Origin: Natronococcus occultus SP4
Lineage (GTDB): Archaea > Halobacteriota > Halobacteria > Halobacteriales > Natrialbaceae
Assembly (NCBI RefSeq): GCF_000328685.1
Contig: NC_019974.1
Location: forward strand, 3,897,001-3,961,000
Length of the DNA: 64,000 nucleotides
Direction of reading: 5' to 3'
In this document: positions 36,726 through 46,000 of the stretch, in pieces
Layout: every line of letters begins with the position of its first letter
Position numbering within the stretch: the stretch's first letter is position 1
Notes under the pieces: generated by a model
Databases searched by the model: none
Seen by the model: only the letters and a program-made list of their open reading frames with translations
What the model was told of the DNA's origin: nothing
Program-made: the position numbers and the translations under genes

Positions 36726-38210
36726 ATGACCGGGCCGGTTCCCGAACTCGCCGAGCGAGCGACCGCCTGTGCGGAGTTCCTCCGCGACTGCGATCGCGTT
36801 CTGCTCGCCTCCCACATCGACGCCGACGGACTGACCAGCGCCGCGATCGCCGCGACCGCCCTCGAGCGCGCGGGGATTCCCTTCGAGGTCGTCTTCGAGA
36901 ACCAACTCGACGAGGACGCGATCGCCGAGATCGCCGCGACCGACTACGACACCGTCCTCTTTACCGACTTCGGGAGCGGCCAGCTCGATATCATCGGCGA
37001 CCACGAGGACGCGGGCGCGTTCACACCAGTCATCGCCGACCACCACCAGCCCGCCGACCGTGACACCCAGTACCACCTCAACCCGCTTTTGTTCGGGATC
37101 GACGGCGCCGCCGAACTGTCGGGCGCGGGGGCGAGCTACGTCCTCGCGCGAGCGCTGGCCGAGGCTGCCGACCACGACGTCGCGGCCGACGGCGGACAGA
37201 CGGCCACGACCGCCCGCGCCGACAACCGCGACCTCGCCGGGCTGGCGGTCGTCGGTGCGGTCGGCGACATGCAGGCCTCCGGCGGCGAGCTCCACGGCGC
37301 CAACGAGGGGATCGTCGCCGAGGGCGTCGAGGCCGACGTCCTCGAGACCGGAACCGACCTCGCGCTCTATGGCAAACAGACTCGGCCGTTGCCGAAGCTC
37401 CTCGAGTACGCGACCGACGTCCGAATTCCGGGAATCTCGGGCGATCAGAGCGGTGCGTTACGGTTCCTCGACGGACTGGATCTCGATCTGAAGGCCGACG
37501 GCGAGTGGCGTCGCTGGGCGGAGCTCACCCCCGCGGAGAAACAGACCGTCGCGAGCGCACTCGTCAAGCGGGCCGTCTCACGAGGCGTCCCCGCCAGCAA
37601 GATCGATCGGCTCGTCGGTACCAGCTACGTCCTCAGCGAGGAACCAGTCGGAACCGAGCTCCGGGACGCCAGCGAGTTCTCGACACTGCTGAACGCGACC
37701 GCCCGGTACGAGCGGGCCGACGTCGGGCTGGGCGTCTGTCTGGGCGACCGTGACGAGGCTCTCGAGCGCGCCCGAACCCTGTTGCGGAACCACCGTCGGA
37801 ACCTCTCGGAGGGGATCGAACTCGTCACCGAGGAGGGGGTTACCCACGAGGACCACCTCCAGTGGTTCCACGCCGGCGACCGGATTCGCGAGACGATCGT
37901 CGGGATCGTCGCGGGGATGGCGATGGGCAACGCGGGCGTCAGTCGATCGAAGCCGATCGTCGCCTTCGCCGAAAAGACGGCGGACGAGGGTGACGACGCC
38001 GACGCCGATGCGGTCAAGGTCTCGGCCCGCGGCACGCACAGTCTCGTTCGCGAGGGGCTCGACCTCTCGGTCGTGGTCGGCGAAGCCGCCCGCGACGTCG
38101 GCGGGGACGGGGGCGGACACGACGTCGCCGCCGGCGCGACGGTCCCCGCGGGTCGAGAAGCAGAGTTCGTGGACCGCGCCGACGAGATCGTCGGCGAGCA
38201 GCTCGGGTAG
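36726..38210 (+). CDS. DHH-family phosphoesterase (RecJ-like/GAN-like)
   Basis: 494 residues. ASHIDADGLTSA, FTDFGSG and ADHHQP are the DHH-family metal motifs; a DHHA1-type domain near the C-terminus ends with VKVSARGTHSLVREGLDLS. Archaeal proteins of this kind are single-strand nucleases, some of which join the replication fork (GINS-associated nuclease). Which substrate this one cuts is open. Only a small gap of 51 bases separates it from the preceding gene. Confidence 0.88.
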   Translation: MTGPVPELAERATACAEFLRDCDRVLLASHIDADGLTSAAIAATALERAGIPFEVVFENQLDEDAIAEIAATDYDTVLFTDFGSGQLDIIGDHEDAGAFTPVIADHHQPADRDTQYHLNPLLFGIDGAAELSGAGASYVLARALAEAADHDVAADGGQTATTARADNRDLAGLAVVGAVGDMQASGGELHGANEGIVAEGVEADVLETGTDLALYGKQTRPLPKLLEYATDVRIPGISGDQSGALRFLDGLDLDLKADGEWRRWAELTPAEKQTVASALVKRAVSRGVPASKIDRLVGTSYVLSEEPVGTELRDASEFSTLLNATARYERADVGLGVCLGDRDEALERARTLLRNHRRNLSEGIELVTEEGVTHEDHLQWFHAGDRIRETIVGIVAGMAMGNAGVSRSKPIVAFAEKTADEGDDADADAVKVSARGTHSLVREGLDLSVVVGEAARDVGGDGGGHDVAAGATVPAGREAEFVDRADEIVGEQLG

Positions 38211-38233
38211 CCCGTCGCCCTGACAGTCGTTTT

Positions 38234-38239
38234 CTATAG
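38234..38239 (+). promoter_or_regulatory. TATA element of a small membrane-protein gene
   Basis: CTATAG, followed by a second AT-rich spot (TACTAT), lies 20-25 bases before ATG 38259. Confidence 0.4.
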
Positions 38240-38258
38240 TACTATCGTAGACGCAGGT

Positions 38259-38441
38259 ATGAACAGAACCCTGCTCGTCGGAGTCGCGTTAGTGTTCGCG
38301 ACCGGCGTTCAGCTCTGGATAACGACCCTCGTCAGCGGCTACACCCTGCAAGTGCTCTCCGCACTGGCGACGGTCGGACTCGCCGTCGCCGCCGTCGCCG
38401 TCCTCGCTCGGTCATTCGATGGTAGTACTGGTCGCGGTTGA
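38259..38441 (+). CDS. 60-residue membrane protein
   Basis: Two hydrophobic segments (about 4-22 and 29-52) and almost no charge. It has a TATA-like element at leaderless distance, which makes it more likely to be a real gene. Not recognised; small two-helix proteins like this are common in haloarchaea. Confidence 0.55.
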   Translation: MNRTLLVGVALVFATGVQLWITTLVSGYTLQVLSALATVGLAVAAVAVLARSFDGSTGRG

Positions 38442-38627
38442 CCCGGCGATCGCTCGGACGGTTCCTCGAGTCCATCCTCGGACTAGTGGTTGCCGAGGTC
38501 TGATTTCTATATCGTAATATGGGATTTATTGGGTGTATATCGGCGGTGTGAATCGGACGGTACGTTACCTCGAAAAGCTGCGCCTCGAGCGGTCGGATCG
38601 ACGGTAAGCCGCTGTTACCCGATCGGA

Positions 38628-39014
38628 TCACGACGTGCTCGAACCGTCCGGGATCGCGTCGGCGAACGAGATATCGGCCAGCAGACCACGGAGCTCGGCC
38701 GGATCGGGCTGGTCACCGACGCGACCGTGAATCCGGGACATACACTCGAGCAATCCTTCGACCGCGGCGTGACGAGTCGAGACGCAGCCGATACGCTCCG
38801 TAATCGTTCGGTCCTCGAGCAGACACTGGAACTGAAGTTCCCAGTAACACCCCAGACCGAGTCCGGGATGACAGCCGTCTGCGGTCGTGCGGTCCGCAAT
38901 GAGTTCGATCGGTGGTCGAGCGCGACGGTACGCGAGGTAGTCACGACAGCACTCGACCGGCCCCCATCCCGGCGGAAGTGCCTCGGGCGGGACAGGGTGT
39001 TGATCGGATGACAT
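38628..39014 (-). CDS. Conserved-looking haloarchaeal protein, function unknown
   Basis: 128 residues from MSSDQHPVPPEALPPGWGP. It has a beta-rich pattern (LGCYWELQFQCLLEDRTITERIGCVSTRHAAVEGLLECMSRI) of the kind found in small single-domain haloarchaeal proteins. No catalytic motif or membrane segment. I can name no family with confidence. Confidence 0.7.
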   Translation of the reverse strand: MSSDQHPVPPEALPPGWGPVECCRDYLAYRRARPPIELIADRTTADGCHPGLGLGCYWELQFQCLLEDRTITERIGCVSTRHAAVEGLLECMSRIHGRVGDQPDPAELRGLLADISFADAIPDGSSTS

Positions 39015-39177
39015 CGTAGCTCGCTATCCCAGTGAGAGGAATGTTGGTGCCGCTTGCGTACGCGTGTGTCGTATGTAGGTACCCCGTACCGTATCAGCGC
39101 CGCTACTAGTGTCTGCGTTACCCGGTTGCGAGCGCCCAATCGTCCGACTTTTGTCCTCGCTCGCGTTCGTACACGGT

Positions 39178-39495
39178 ATGGCAGAGTTCGACCCCGAGAA
39201 GTTCGAGGACAAGTACGCCAACTACTTCCCTGAACTCCAGCAGGCATACAAGAACGCGTTCAACCGAATGAACGACCGCTACGACTCCGAGCTCGTTCAC
39301 GCGATCGACCAGCAGGTCCTCAACGAAAGCGAACCCTTCTACGAGGGCGACGGCGAGTTTCGCGTCGAGCTTCCCGACAACCCCTACGAGCGGGTATCGG
39401 GGGTGCTCGTCGAGGAGGAGCGTTTCGAGGACGTCCTCGAGATCCACGTCGAGGAGATCGAGACCGAACTCGAGCGGGTCTTCGAGTTCGACTGA
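39178..39495 (+). CDS. Small acidic protein (DUF5783-like)
   Basis: 105 residues from MAEFDPEKFEDKYANYFPELQ. Helical N-terminal half and a C-terminal beta/alpha part (YERVSGVLVEEERFEDVLE). It looks like the haloarchaeal DUF5783 family; function unknown. The frame is open upstream to 39109 but ATG 39178 begins the conserved part. It is followed by the NifU-like gene after 48 bases. Confidence 0.8.
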   Translation: MAEFDPEKFEDKYANYFPELQQAYKNAFNRMNDRYDSELVHAIDQQVLNESEPFYEGDGEFRVELPDNPYERVSGVLVEEERFEDVLEIHVEEIETELERVFEFD

Positions 39496-39543
39496 CCGGG
39501 AAGCGACGGAAGGTTTAGGAAGGTTGGCCCCCAACGGCGAGAC

Positions 39544-39900
39544 ATGAGCACCGAAACTCAGGGTGGAGACGATCTCGAGGACCGCGTCTCGAACTTCCTG
39601 CGACGGAACTTCCCGCAGATCCAGATGCACGGCGGCTCGGCGGCGATTCAGGATCTCGACCGCGAGAGCGGCGAGGTCACCATCGCGCTCGGTGGCGCCT
39701 GCAGTGGCTGTGGCATCTCGCCGATGACGATCCAGGCGATCAAGAGCCGGATGGTCAAGGAGATCCCCGAGATCGAGAAGGTCAACGCCCACACCGGAAT
39801 GGACGGTGGCGACGACATGGGCGGCGGCATGGAGCCGTCGTTCCCCGGCGAAACCGTCGACGACGGGGAAGCCGACGAAGGTCCCGAAGCGCCGTTCTAA
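39544..39900 (+). CDS. NifU C-terminal-domain iron-sulfur scaffold
   Basis: 118 residues. FLRRNFPQIQMHGGSAAIQDLD and GACSGCGISPMTIQAIK, with the CxxC pair that holds a 4Fe-4S cluster, define the Nfu domain. It assembles and passes on iron-sulfur clusters in the cytoplasm. The C-terminal 35 residues are acidic and Gly/Met-rich with no known role. Confidence 0.92.
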   Translation: MSTETQGGDDLEDRVSNFLRRNFPQIQMHGGSAAIQDLDRESGEVTIALGGACSGCGISPMTIQAIKSRMVKEIPEIEKVNAHTGMDGGDDMGGGMEPSFPGETVDDGEADEGPEAPF

Positions 39901-39924
39901 CGCGTCCTCGTTCTCGATCCGTTC

Positions 39925-39936
39925 TCGTGTTTTTCA
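39925..39936 (+). terminator. T-run after the NifU-like gene
   Basis: CGTGTTTTTCAG begins about 25 bases after the stop and separates it from the convergent panE gene. Confidence 0.4.
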
Positions 39937-39955
39937 GTCCGGTAGCTGCCGCACT

Positions 39956-40855
39956 CTACCGGAGGTCGTGGCCGCGCTCCCAGGCCCGGACGAGCGCCGC
40001 GAGGACGCGGTTCGACGGGACCTCGATCCCGTGTGTGGCCCCACACTCCAGAACGTAGCCGTTGATCGCGTCGATCTCGGTCCGCCGTTCGGCCCGGACG
40101 TCCTGGCGCATCGAGGAGGTGTTGGCGGCCGTCTCAGTCGCGACCGTCTCGAGGGCGGTAAGCGCCTCATGGTCCGAGAGGGCGACACCCTCCGCGCGGG
40201 CGACGCAGGCTGTCTCGCGGGTCGCGTCCCGGGCGACGTCCTCGGCCGGCGCCTCGAGAACCGCGCCGTTCTCGGTCGCGGTAAGCGCGGTCACGGCGTT
40301 GATCCCGGCGTTGACCGCGAGCTTCTCCCACAGTTGGCGATCCATCTCGTCGGTGGCGGTCGTTTCGAGACCCGACGCACGGAACGCCGCGCCGACGCGG
40401 TCGGCGATCGCAGAGGCGGTGCCGCGGCGGTCGCCGAGGACGATCTCGCCGACGCCGGTACACTCGACGACGCCCGGCTCCCGTAAAACGGCGCCGTAGG
40501 AGGCCGTTCCCGCGAGCACGGGACAGGCGAGCGTGTCGGCGAGCGTCTCCTCGTTGCCCATCCCGTTTTGCAGGGAGAGAACGGCCTCAAACGCGCCCGT
40601 CGCGAGGACGTCGGCGGCCCGCGGCGTGTCGGCGGATTTTACCGTCACGACCGCGAGATCGGCCACCAGCTCCGTTCCGTCGGTCGTCGCCCGCGGCGCG
40701 ACCGCGGCCTCGAGCTCGCCCTCGAGGACGAGCCCGTGCTCTCGGACGGCCTCGACGTGGTCCTCGCGGCCGACGAGCGTTACCCCGTGGTCGCGCGCGA
40801 GGACGGCGCCGACGAGGCTCCCGAGGCTGCCGGCGCCGAAGATGACGATCTCCAT
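39956..40855 (-). CDS. panE: 2-dehydropantoate 2-reductase
   Basis: 299 residues. The Rossmann motif IFGAGSLGSLVGAVLA, the loop VTVKSADT, LSLQNGMGNEE and the C-terminal WEKLAVNAGINAVTALT, with its catalytic Lys, are in order. It reduces ketopantoate to pantoate for coenzyme A synthesis, with NADPH or NADH. It is monocistronic. Confidence 0.93.
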   Translation of the reverse strand: MEIVIFGAGSLGSLVGAVLARDHGVTLVGREDHVEAVREHGLVLEGELEAAVAPRATTDGTELVADLAVVTVKSADTPRAADVLATGAFEAVLSLQNGMGNEETLADTLACPVLAGTASYGAVLREPGVVECTGVGEIVLGDRRGTASAIADRVGAAFRASGLETTATDEMDRQLWEKLAVNAGINAVTALTATENGAVLEAPAEDVARDATRETACVARAEGVALSDHEALTALETVATETAANTSSMRQDVRAERRTEIDAINGYVLECGATHGIEVPSNRVLAALVRAWERGHDLR

Positions 40856-40894
40856 CGCTCGACGGTGACGCCCCAGCGGTGAAAACGGTTGTCG

Positions 40895-41194
40895 TTAGTC
40901 CTCGGTCCAGTAGTACAGCTCCTCGCGCTCGGCGCCACAGGAGGGACAGTTCTCGGGTAGCTCCGAGTCGAGCCGACCCATCTCACCACACTCCCAGCAG
41001 CGCCACATGAGGTGGGCCTCGCCGAAGTTCTTCCCCGAGCGGACGTGCTCGACGCTCATCCCCTCGAGTCCCTCGCGCACCGTGACGTAGAACCCGTCCT
41101 CGTCGAACCCGCGGATACGTCCGACCTGGGTTCCGTCCTCGGTGTAGATTCGCGTTCCGAACCCGAGACGGGTGGTGTCTCTTTCTTCGGCCAT
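40895..41194 (-). CDS. PRC-barrel-like plus rubredoxin-like zinc protein
   Basis: 99 residues from MAEERDTTRLGFG. The N-terminal half (TRIYTEDGTQVGRIRGFDEDGF) looks like a small beta-barrel; the C-terminal half has CWEC and CPSC pairs that make a rubredoxin-like zinc or iron site. Similar proteins are common in haloarchaea; function unknown. An upstream GTG at 41221 is less likely to be the start. Confidence 0.78.
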   Translation of the reverse strand: MAEERDTTRLGFGTRIYTEDGTQVGRIRGFDEDGFYVTVREGLEGMSVEHVRSGKNFGEAHLMWRCWECGEMGRLDSELPENCPSCGAEREELYYWTED

Positions 41195-41455
41195 ACGACC
41201 CCCGACGTTGCCGAGCGTCATAAAGGAGGGACGGTCTTCGGACGGTCTGAACGTACTGTTTTCGAGACTGTCCCGTTCGCGGTCCGGACGACCGGCAGTT
41301 CAGTGATAAACCAGTAACCACGATACTAATTTCAGTTGACCTCGACCACGGTCGATCCGGAGGAGAGCGGACGTCGAGCAACGAGCGTCGGAATATTGGC
41401 CTTCCGGGCACCAACCGTCGAGATCTCTCAGTAGGGTGTTCGCGTCAGGGATGAG

Positions 41456-42991
41456 TTACTTGACACCCAGCGCGTCAGCCATCACGTCAGCGATATCGGT
41501 GTTGTCTCGTGCCCGGTCGAAGAACTCCGCGTTCGGCCCATCGGCGTACAGCGGCACGTCGACGCCCGTGTGGCCGTGGGAGGTGAAGTCGATCAGCATC
41601 TGTCGGTTGAGCATGTCCCGAAGCGCCGGAACTTCGGCGTACAGGGGCCCGAGGTCGATCGACCGGTAGATATCGGCCTCGGAGTGGTTGCGGTCGACGT
41701 CCTCGAGTTCGATCCCGGCGACCTCGGACATGACTTCCTGGAGGTCCGTGACGTCCTCGACGTCGTCGTCGATCGCCGGGACGATCCCCTCGGTGACGCT
41801 GGCCTCGAGGGCGTCGATCATCTCGTAGTCGACGTTGTAGATCCCGTCACGGCCGAGCGAGAAGCCGCCACACTCGTGGTCCGCCGTCGTCACGACGCTG
41901 GTCGGCGCCGTCGCGTCGTCCCGCGCGAAGTCCAGACAGGTGCCGACCGCTCGGTCGCCCTCGAGCTGTTCGTCGAGGATCGCCGGATCGTTCTTGTGGC
42001 CGCAGTGGTCGACCCGTCCCGCCTCAACCATGATGAAAAAGCCCTCGTCGTTCTGCGAGAGCAAGTCGAGAGCCTTCTCGGTCATCTCGACCAGCCCCGG
42101 CTGGGTCGTCCCCGACTGGCGGTCGAGGTAGTAGTTCAGGTGGCTGTCGTCCTCCGTGAAGAGCCCGAGGACCGGCGACTCATCCACGTCGGCGAGCTCC
42201 TCGTCGGTCTCGACGATCCGATACCCCTGTTCCTCCGCGGCGCCGAGCAGGTCCCGGCCGTCCTCACGCTGGTCGGGATCGAAGTGGGCCTTCCCGCCGC
42301 CCAGCAACACGTCGACGTCGGCGTTCTCGACGTACTGTTCGGCGATTTCGTCCTCCATCGACCGGTGGGGGACGTGGGCGGCGAACGCCGCCGGCGTCGC
42401 GTGGGTGATCCGCGTGGTCGTCACCAGCCCCGTCGCGAGCCCCGCGTCGCTGGCCGCCTCGAGGATCGTCTCGACCGGGACGAACTCGCCGTCCTCGTTT
42501 CTGATGCCGCCGATCGCGCCGTTGTACGTCTTGACCCCGGCACCGATCCCGGTAGCCGAGGCGGCACAGTCGATCGCACCTGGGCTCGTCGCCCCCGCCG
42601 CCGAGTCGATGACGACCTCGTTTGGATCGTCGGGGAAGACGGTCATCGTCCCGTGGGCCTCGTGGCGATCCATGTGCAGCGGCGTCTCGGACGGATCGGC
42701 GTTCAGCGGGAACTGCTCGGCGTCCTCCTGGTAAGCCTTGAGGTAGCGAGCGCCCGTGACCTGGGTCGGCCCCATCCCATCGTGGATGAACATGATCGCG
42801 TTTCGACACTCCTCCGCGGAGTCCGCGTTGCTCTCCTCGTCGGTGTCGTCGGCGGCCGCTCGACCGGAGAGCGCGGCGCCCCCGGTGAGCGCACCGACCC
42901 CCTTGATAAAGGATCGCCGCTCGGTCGCGATCGGCGGGAGACTGTCCGGGTCCGGCGCGATACTACCGGTACAACAGTTATTGCGGCTCAT
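41456..42991 (-). CDS. phoA: Alkaline phosphatase, Tat-exported
   Basis: 511 residues. ERRSFIKGVGALTGGAAL is a twin-arginine signal (about 24-42). IMFIHDGMGPTQ binds the first metal, the nucleophile Ser is in VIDSAAGAT, and VEAGRVDHCGH, TADHECGGF and SHGHTGVDVP give the remaining metal ligands of the PhoA family. It releases phosphate from organic esters outside the cell. A Cys pair near the N-terminus (NNCCTGS) precedes the signal. The gap of 261 bases downstream to the PRC-barrel-like gene holds no supported gene. Confidence 0.94.
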   Translation of the reverse strand: MSRNNCCTGSIAPDPDSLPPIATERRSFIKGVGALTGGAALSGRAAADDTDEESNADSAEECRNAIMFIHDGMGPTQVTGARYLKAYQEDAEQFPLNADPSETPLHMDRHEAHGTMTVFPDDPNEVVIDSAAGATSPGAIDCAASATGIGAGVKTYNGAIGGIRNEDGEFVPVETILEAASDAGLATGLVTTTRITHATPAAFAAHVPHRSMEDEIAEQYVENADVDVLLGGGKAHFDPDQREDGRDLLGAAEEQGYRIVETDEELADVDESPVLGLFTEDDSHLNYYLDRQSGTTQPGLVEMTEKALDLLSQNDEGFFIMVEAGRVDHCGHKNDPAILDEQLEGDRAVGTCLDFARDDATAPTSVVTTADHECGGFSLGRDGIYNVDYEMIDALEASVTEGIVPAIDDDVEDVTDLQEVMSEVAGIELEDVDRNHSEADIYRSIDLGPLYAEVPALRDMLNRQMLIDFTSHGHTGVDVPLYADGPNAEFFDRARDNTDIADVMADALGVK

Positions 42992-43086
42992 GGTAGAGCG
43001 TCGACAGATCCCGTTATTTGATTTCTGCCTTCTGATTAATGGTAAATATACAATCCGTCCGGACGGAACTCACGAAGTCCGCGAGA

Positions 43087-46000
43087 TCACATGAAGTCCT
43101 CGATCCCGGACTGTTTGTTCTTGTCGTCCTCGAAGATGCTCTCGAGCGACTTCTCGAGCACCTCCAGGCGCTGTTTCGTGTAGTCCCGACAGTCGTACTC
43201 GTCGGCGACCTGGATCGCGGTCTGCATGTACTTGTTGACCGACCCCTGGTGGACCGTGAGGTTGACGCGGCCGCCACACTCCCGACAGTCTCCGGTCAGG
43301 GGCATCCGCCGGAACTTCTCACCGCAGTCCAGACAGCGGGTCTCCTGGCGAGAAAAGGCCCGCAGGTTCCCGATCAGGTCCGGCAGGAAGTGGTACTCGA
43401 TCACTCGTTCGGCGACGTCGGTCTCGTCGACCGCCCGGAGTTTCCGCGAGAGTTCGAGCTGGGCGTCCATCTTCTCCATCATCGAGCCCAGCGTCTTGTA
43501 CGCCGATAGGTCCGGCCCCATCGCGATGTCGGTGACGTCGTGAGTGTGCTCGAATCCGGTGTACTCGCCGTCGGTTCCCAGCGTGTCCTCGCCGACCTGG
43601 ATGTCGACCGCGTCGGGATCGGCCTGCTCTAAGGTCGCGAGGTAGAACTCGCGTGGGTACTGCGAGACGATGTCCATATTGTGGGCCTCGTCGTCGATCT
43701 CCGAAGGATCGATCCGCGAGGACATGACGAGGGGTGCGTCCATTTTTCCCCCTCTTTTATCAGGCAAGAAAGACTTACTGAAGTTCAACAATCCGTCGAG
43801 AAGAAGCATCACACAGTCCTCGTCACCGTCGCATTGTTTCTGTGACATGTTGTTCGCGACGAGCGAGTGTGTCTCCGCGACGGTGAGACAGTAGACCGAA
43901 TCGACGGTCGATTCGACGTACTCGACCGTCGAGATCGGTTCGACGAGCGCGGACTCGGCCCCGCCGTCGAACACGCGCCGTCCGCGCGGAGTGATAGCGT
44001 CGATCTGGGACCGTAACCGGTCGTCCTTTCGAGTGAGGTGGAATCCGACGGTCTCGGCGAACCGGGTCGCGTCCTCGGACGAAATCTCGAGGACGTACGA
44101 CGTCGCGGTCATCGAGGAATCGTCGGCCGCGTAGAGCTCCGGGAACTTCTCGGAGGGCGGTACCGGATCGGTGACGGTTACTCGGCCACAGATGCCCAAT
44201 CGACTCAGTAGGGCGAGGACGTCTTCCTTGAGTTCGCGACTGACGGTCGTCGCCGAAACCAGCAACCCGTTCGAATCGACGCCGCCGTCGCCGCTGAAGT
44301 AGCCGCGAAGGTAGGCGGCGACAACCTCGTCGGACGCATCAAAGATCGGCTGGGGAACGCGTTTCGTCTCCGCGAAGATCCCCGCCTCGAGCACCGACTC
44401 GAAGAAGACCCGGAGGAGCCGACCCGAAACGGTGACTTTCGCCTCGTTCTCGCGGTACGGTTCGACACCGAACGCCTCGCGAAGCACCTCCACGTAGAAC
44501 TCCCGCGCTTCGGTCTCGGTGCCACAGATCGTCGTCTGGTGGATCCGTCCCTTCGGCGTTTCCTGCTCGCGCGCGAACCCCTCGGCGGCGTAGTACCCTA
44601 ACAGGGTTCCGACGCGTTCGTCGAGTTCGACGAACCGATCTATCTCGGTCCGGTCACGTCGCATCCCGAGACTGACGTCGTCCGGAACGAACTCGAGTAA
44701 CGCCTCGCGGGAATCGAACAGGTCGAGAAGCAATGCCGCGGGGAAGCTCTCCCGGTACAGGTAGTTGCTGAACGTCTTCTTGCTCAGTCCGAACTGTTCG
44801 GCCGTACTCGTAAGCGGATAGAACTGTCCGTCCCACTCCTCACCGAGTCGGTCCTCGAAGAGGTCGTACAGTCGATCCTTCTCCAGGCCCTTGATCATCA
44901 GCCTGGACGAGTCGACGGCGTCGGTTTCGAGAAACTCCTCGAGAAGGTCGAAGACGCGAGGATCGTCGGTTCCCTCGACGATATCGAGGTCCTCGGGAAC
45001 GACGGCATAGTCCTCCGTCGTCAGGTTGCCGGCCCGCTTCGATCGGAGCTCGCCGTTCTCGGAGACGTGCACCTCGTGGTCCGGCGTGAGCGTGATCTCG
45101 CGACCGCTGCGTGTCTCGAGTCGAACGAGGTGGTCGGGAGCGGGATGTTTCGAGACGGCGTCGATCGGTTGTTCGGTGAGAGTTCCGGTGTCGTCGATCG
45201 ACGGGACGGCGAGCTCGCCGTCGAGTTCCTGAACCAGCGTTCCGAAGTCGTCCCGTTCCGGATCGTCCAGTCGCTGTTCGACGAGCGTTTCGATCCGTTC
45301 GTGGTGCCACTCGTCGGCTTCGTCTCGATACCAGACCTTTGTCCTGGGATGGAAGCAGTTCCGGCGTTTCGCGGCGTGAAAGTACGGATGCGCGTATCCC
45401 ACTGCGGCGCTCGTAAATCCGATCACTCGACCGACAGTTGCCGCACTCGTGTGAGGTGCCATCCCGAAGACGAGTTCGCCCACGAGATCCTGGCGGTCCT
45501 CGAGCTCGTAGAACGGCTCGAGCCCGTAGTACTGCTCGAGGAGATCGTCGATGAACGCCGCGGTCTGTATCATGTGCTCGGCGGCGCCGTCCGAGAGGAC
45601 GACGTCCTGGACTTTCAGCTCCACGAGCTGGTCCTCGTGGACGAGCGGTTCGCCGTGGATGTCCTCCTCGTAGCCAAGCGCCTGGAGCTGGCCGACGTCG
45701 ACGTCGAGTTCGCTGGCCCGCACGGCGGTGACGGGGAGGTCGGTCATGTCGTAGCGGACGGTGCCGTCCTTGAACGCCGAGACGTCGTGTTTGGCCCGCA
45801 ACACTCCCTTCTCGATCGGTTCGGGAACCTTCGTTGTCGAGGTCAGTCCCTTGACCCCCTTGAGGATCTCGAAGGCGTTCTCGCGCTCGCCGACCGATCC
45901 GAGGGCGTCGCGGTACTGCGCGTTGAGATCGACCTCGCGGGTCTCGACGCAGGTCGCCTCGACCTCGCAGCGACCGCACTCGACGCGGCCGGCCTCGTCG

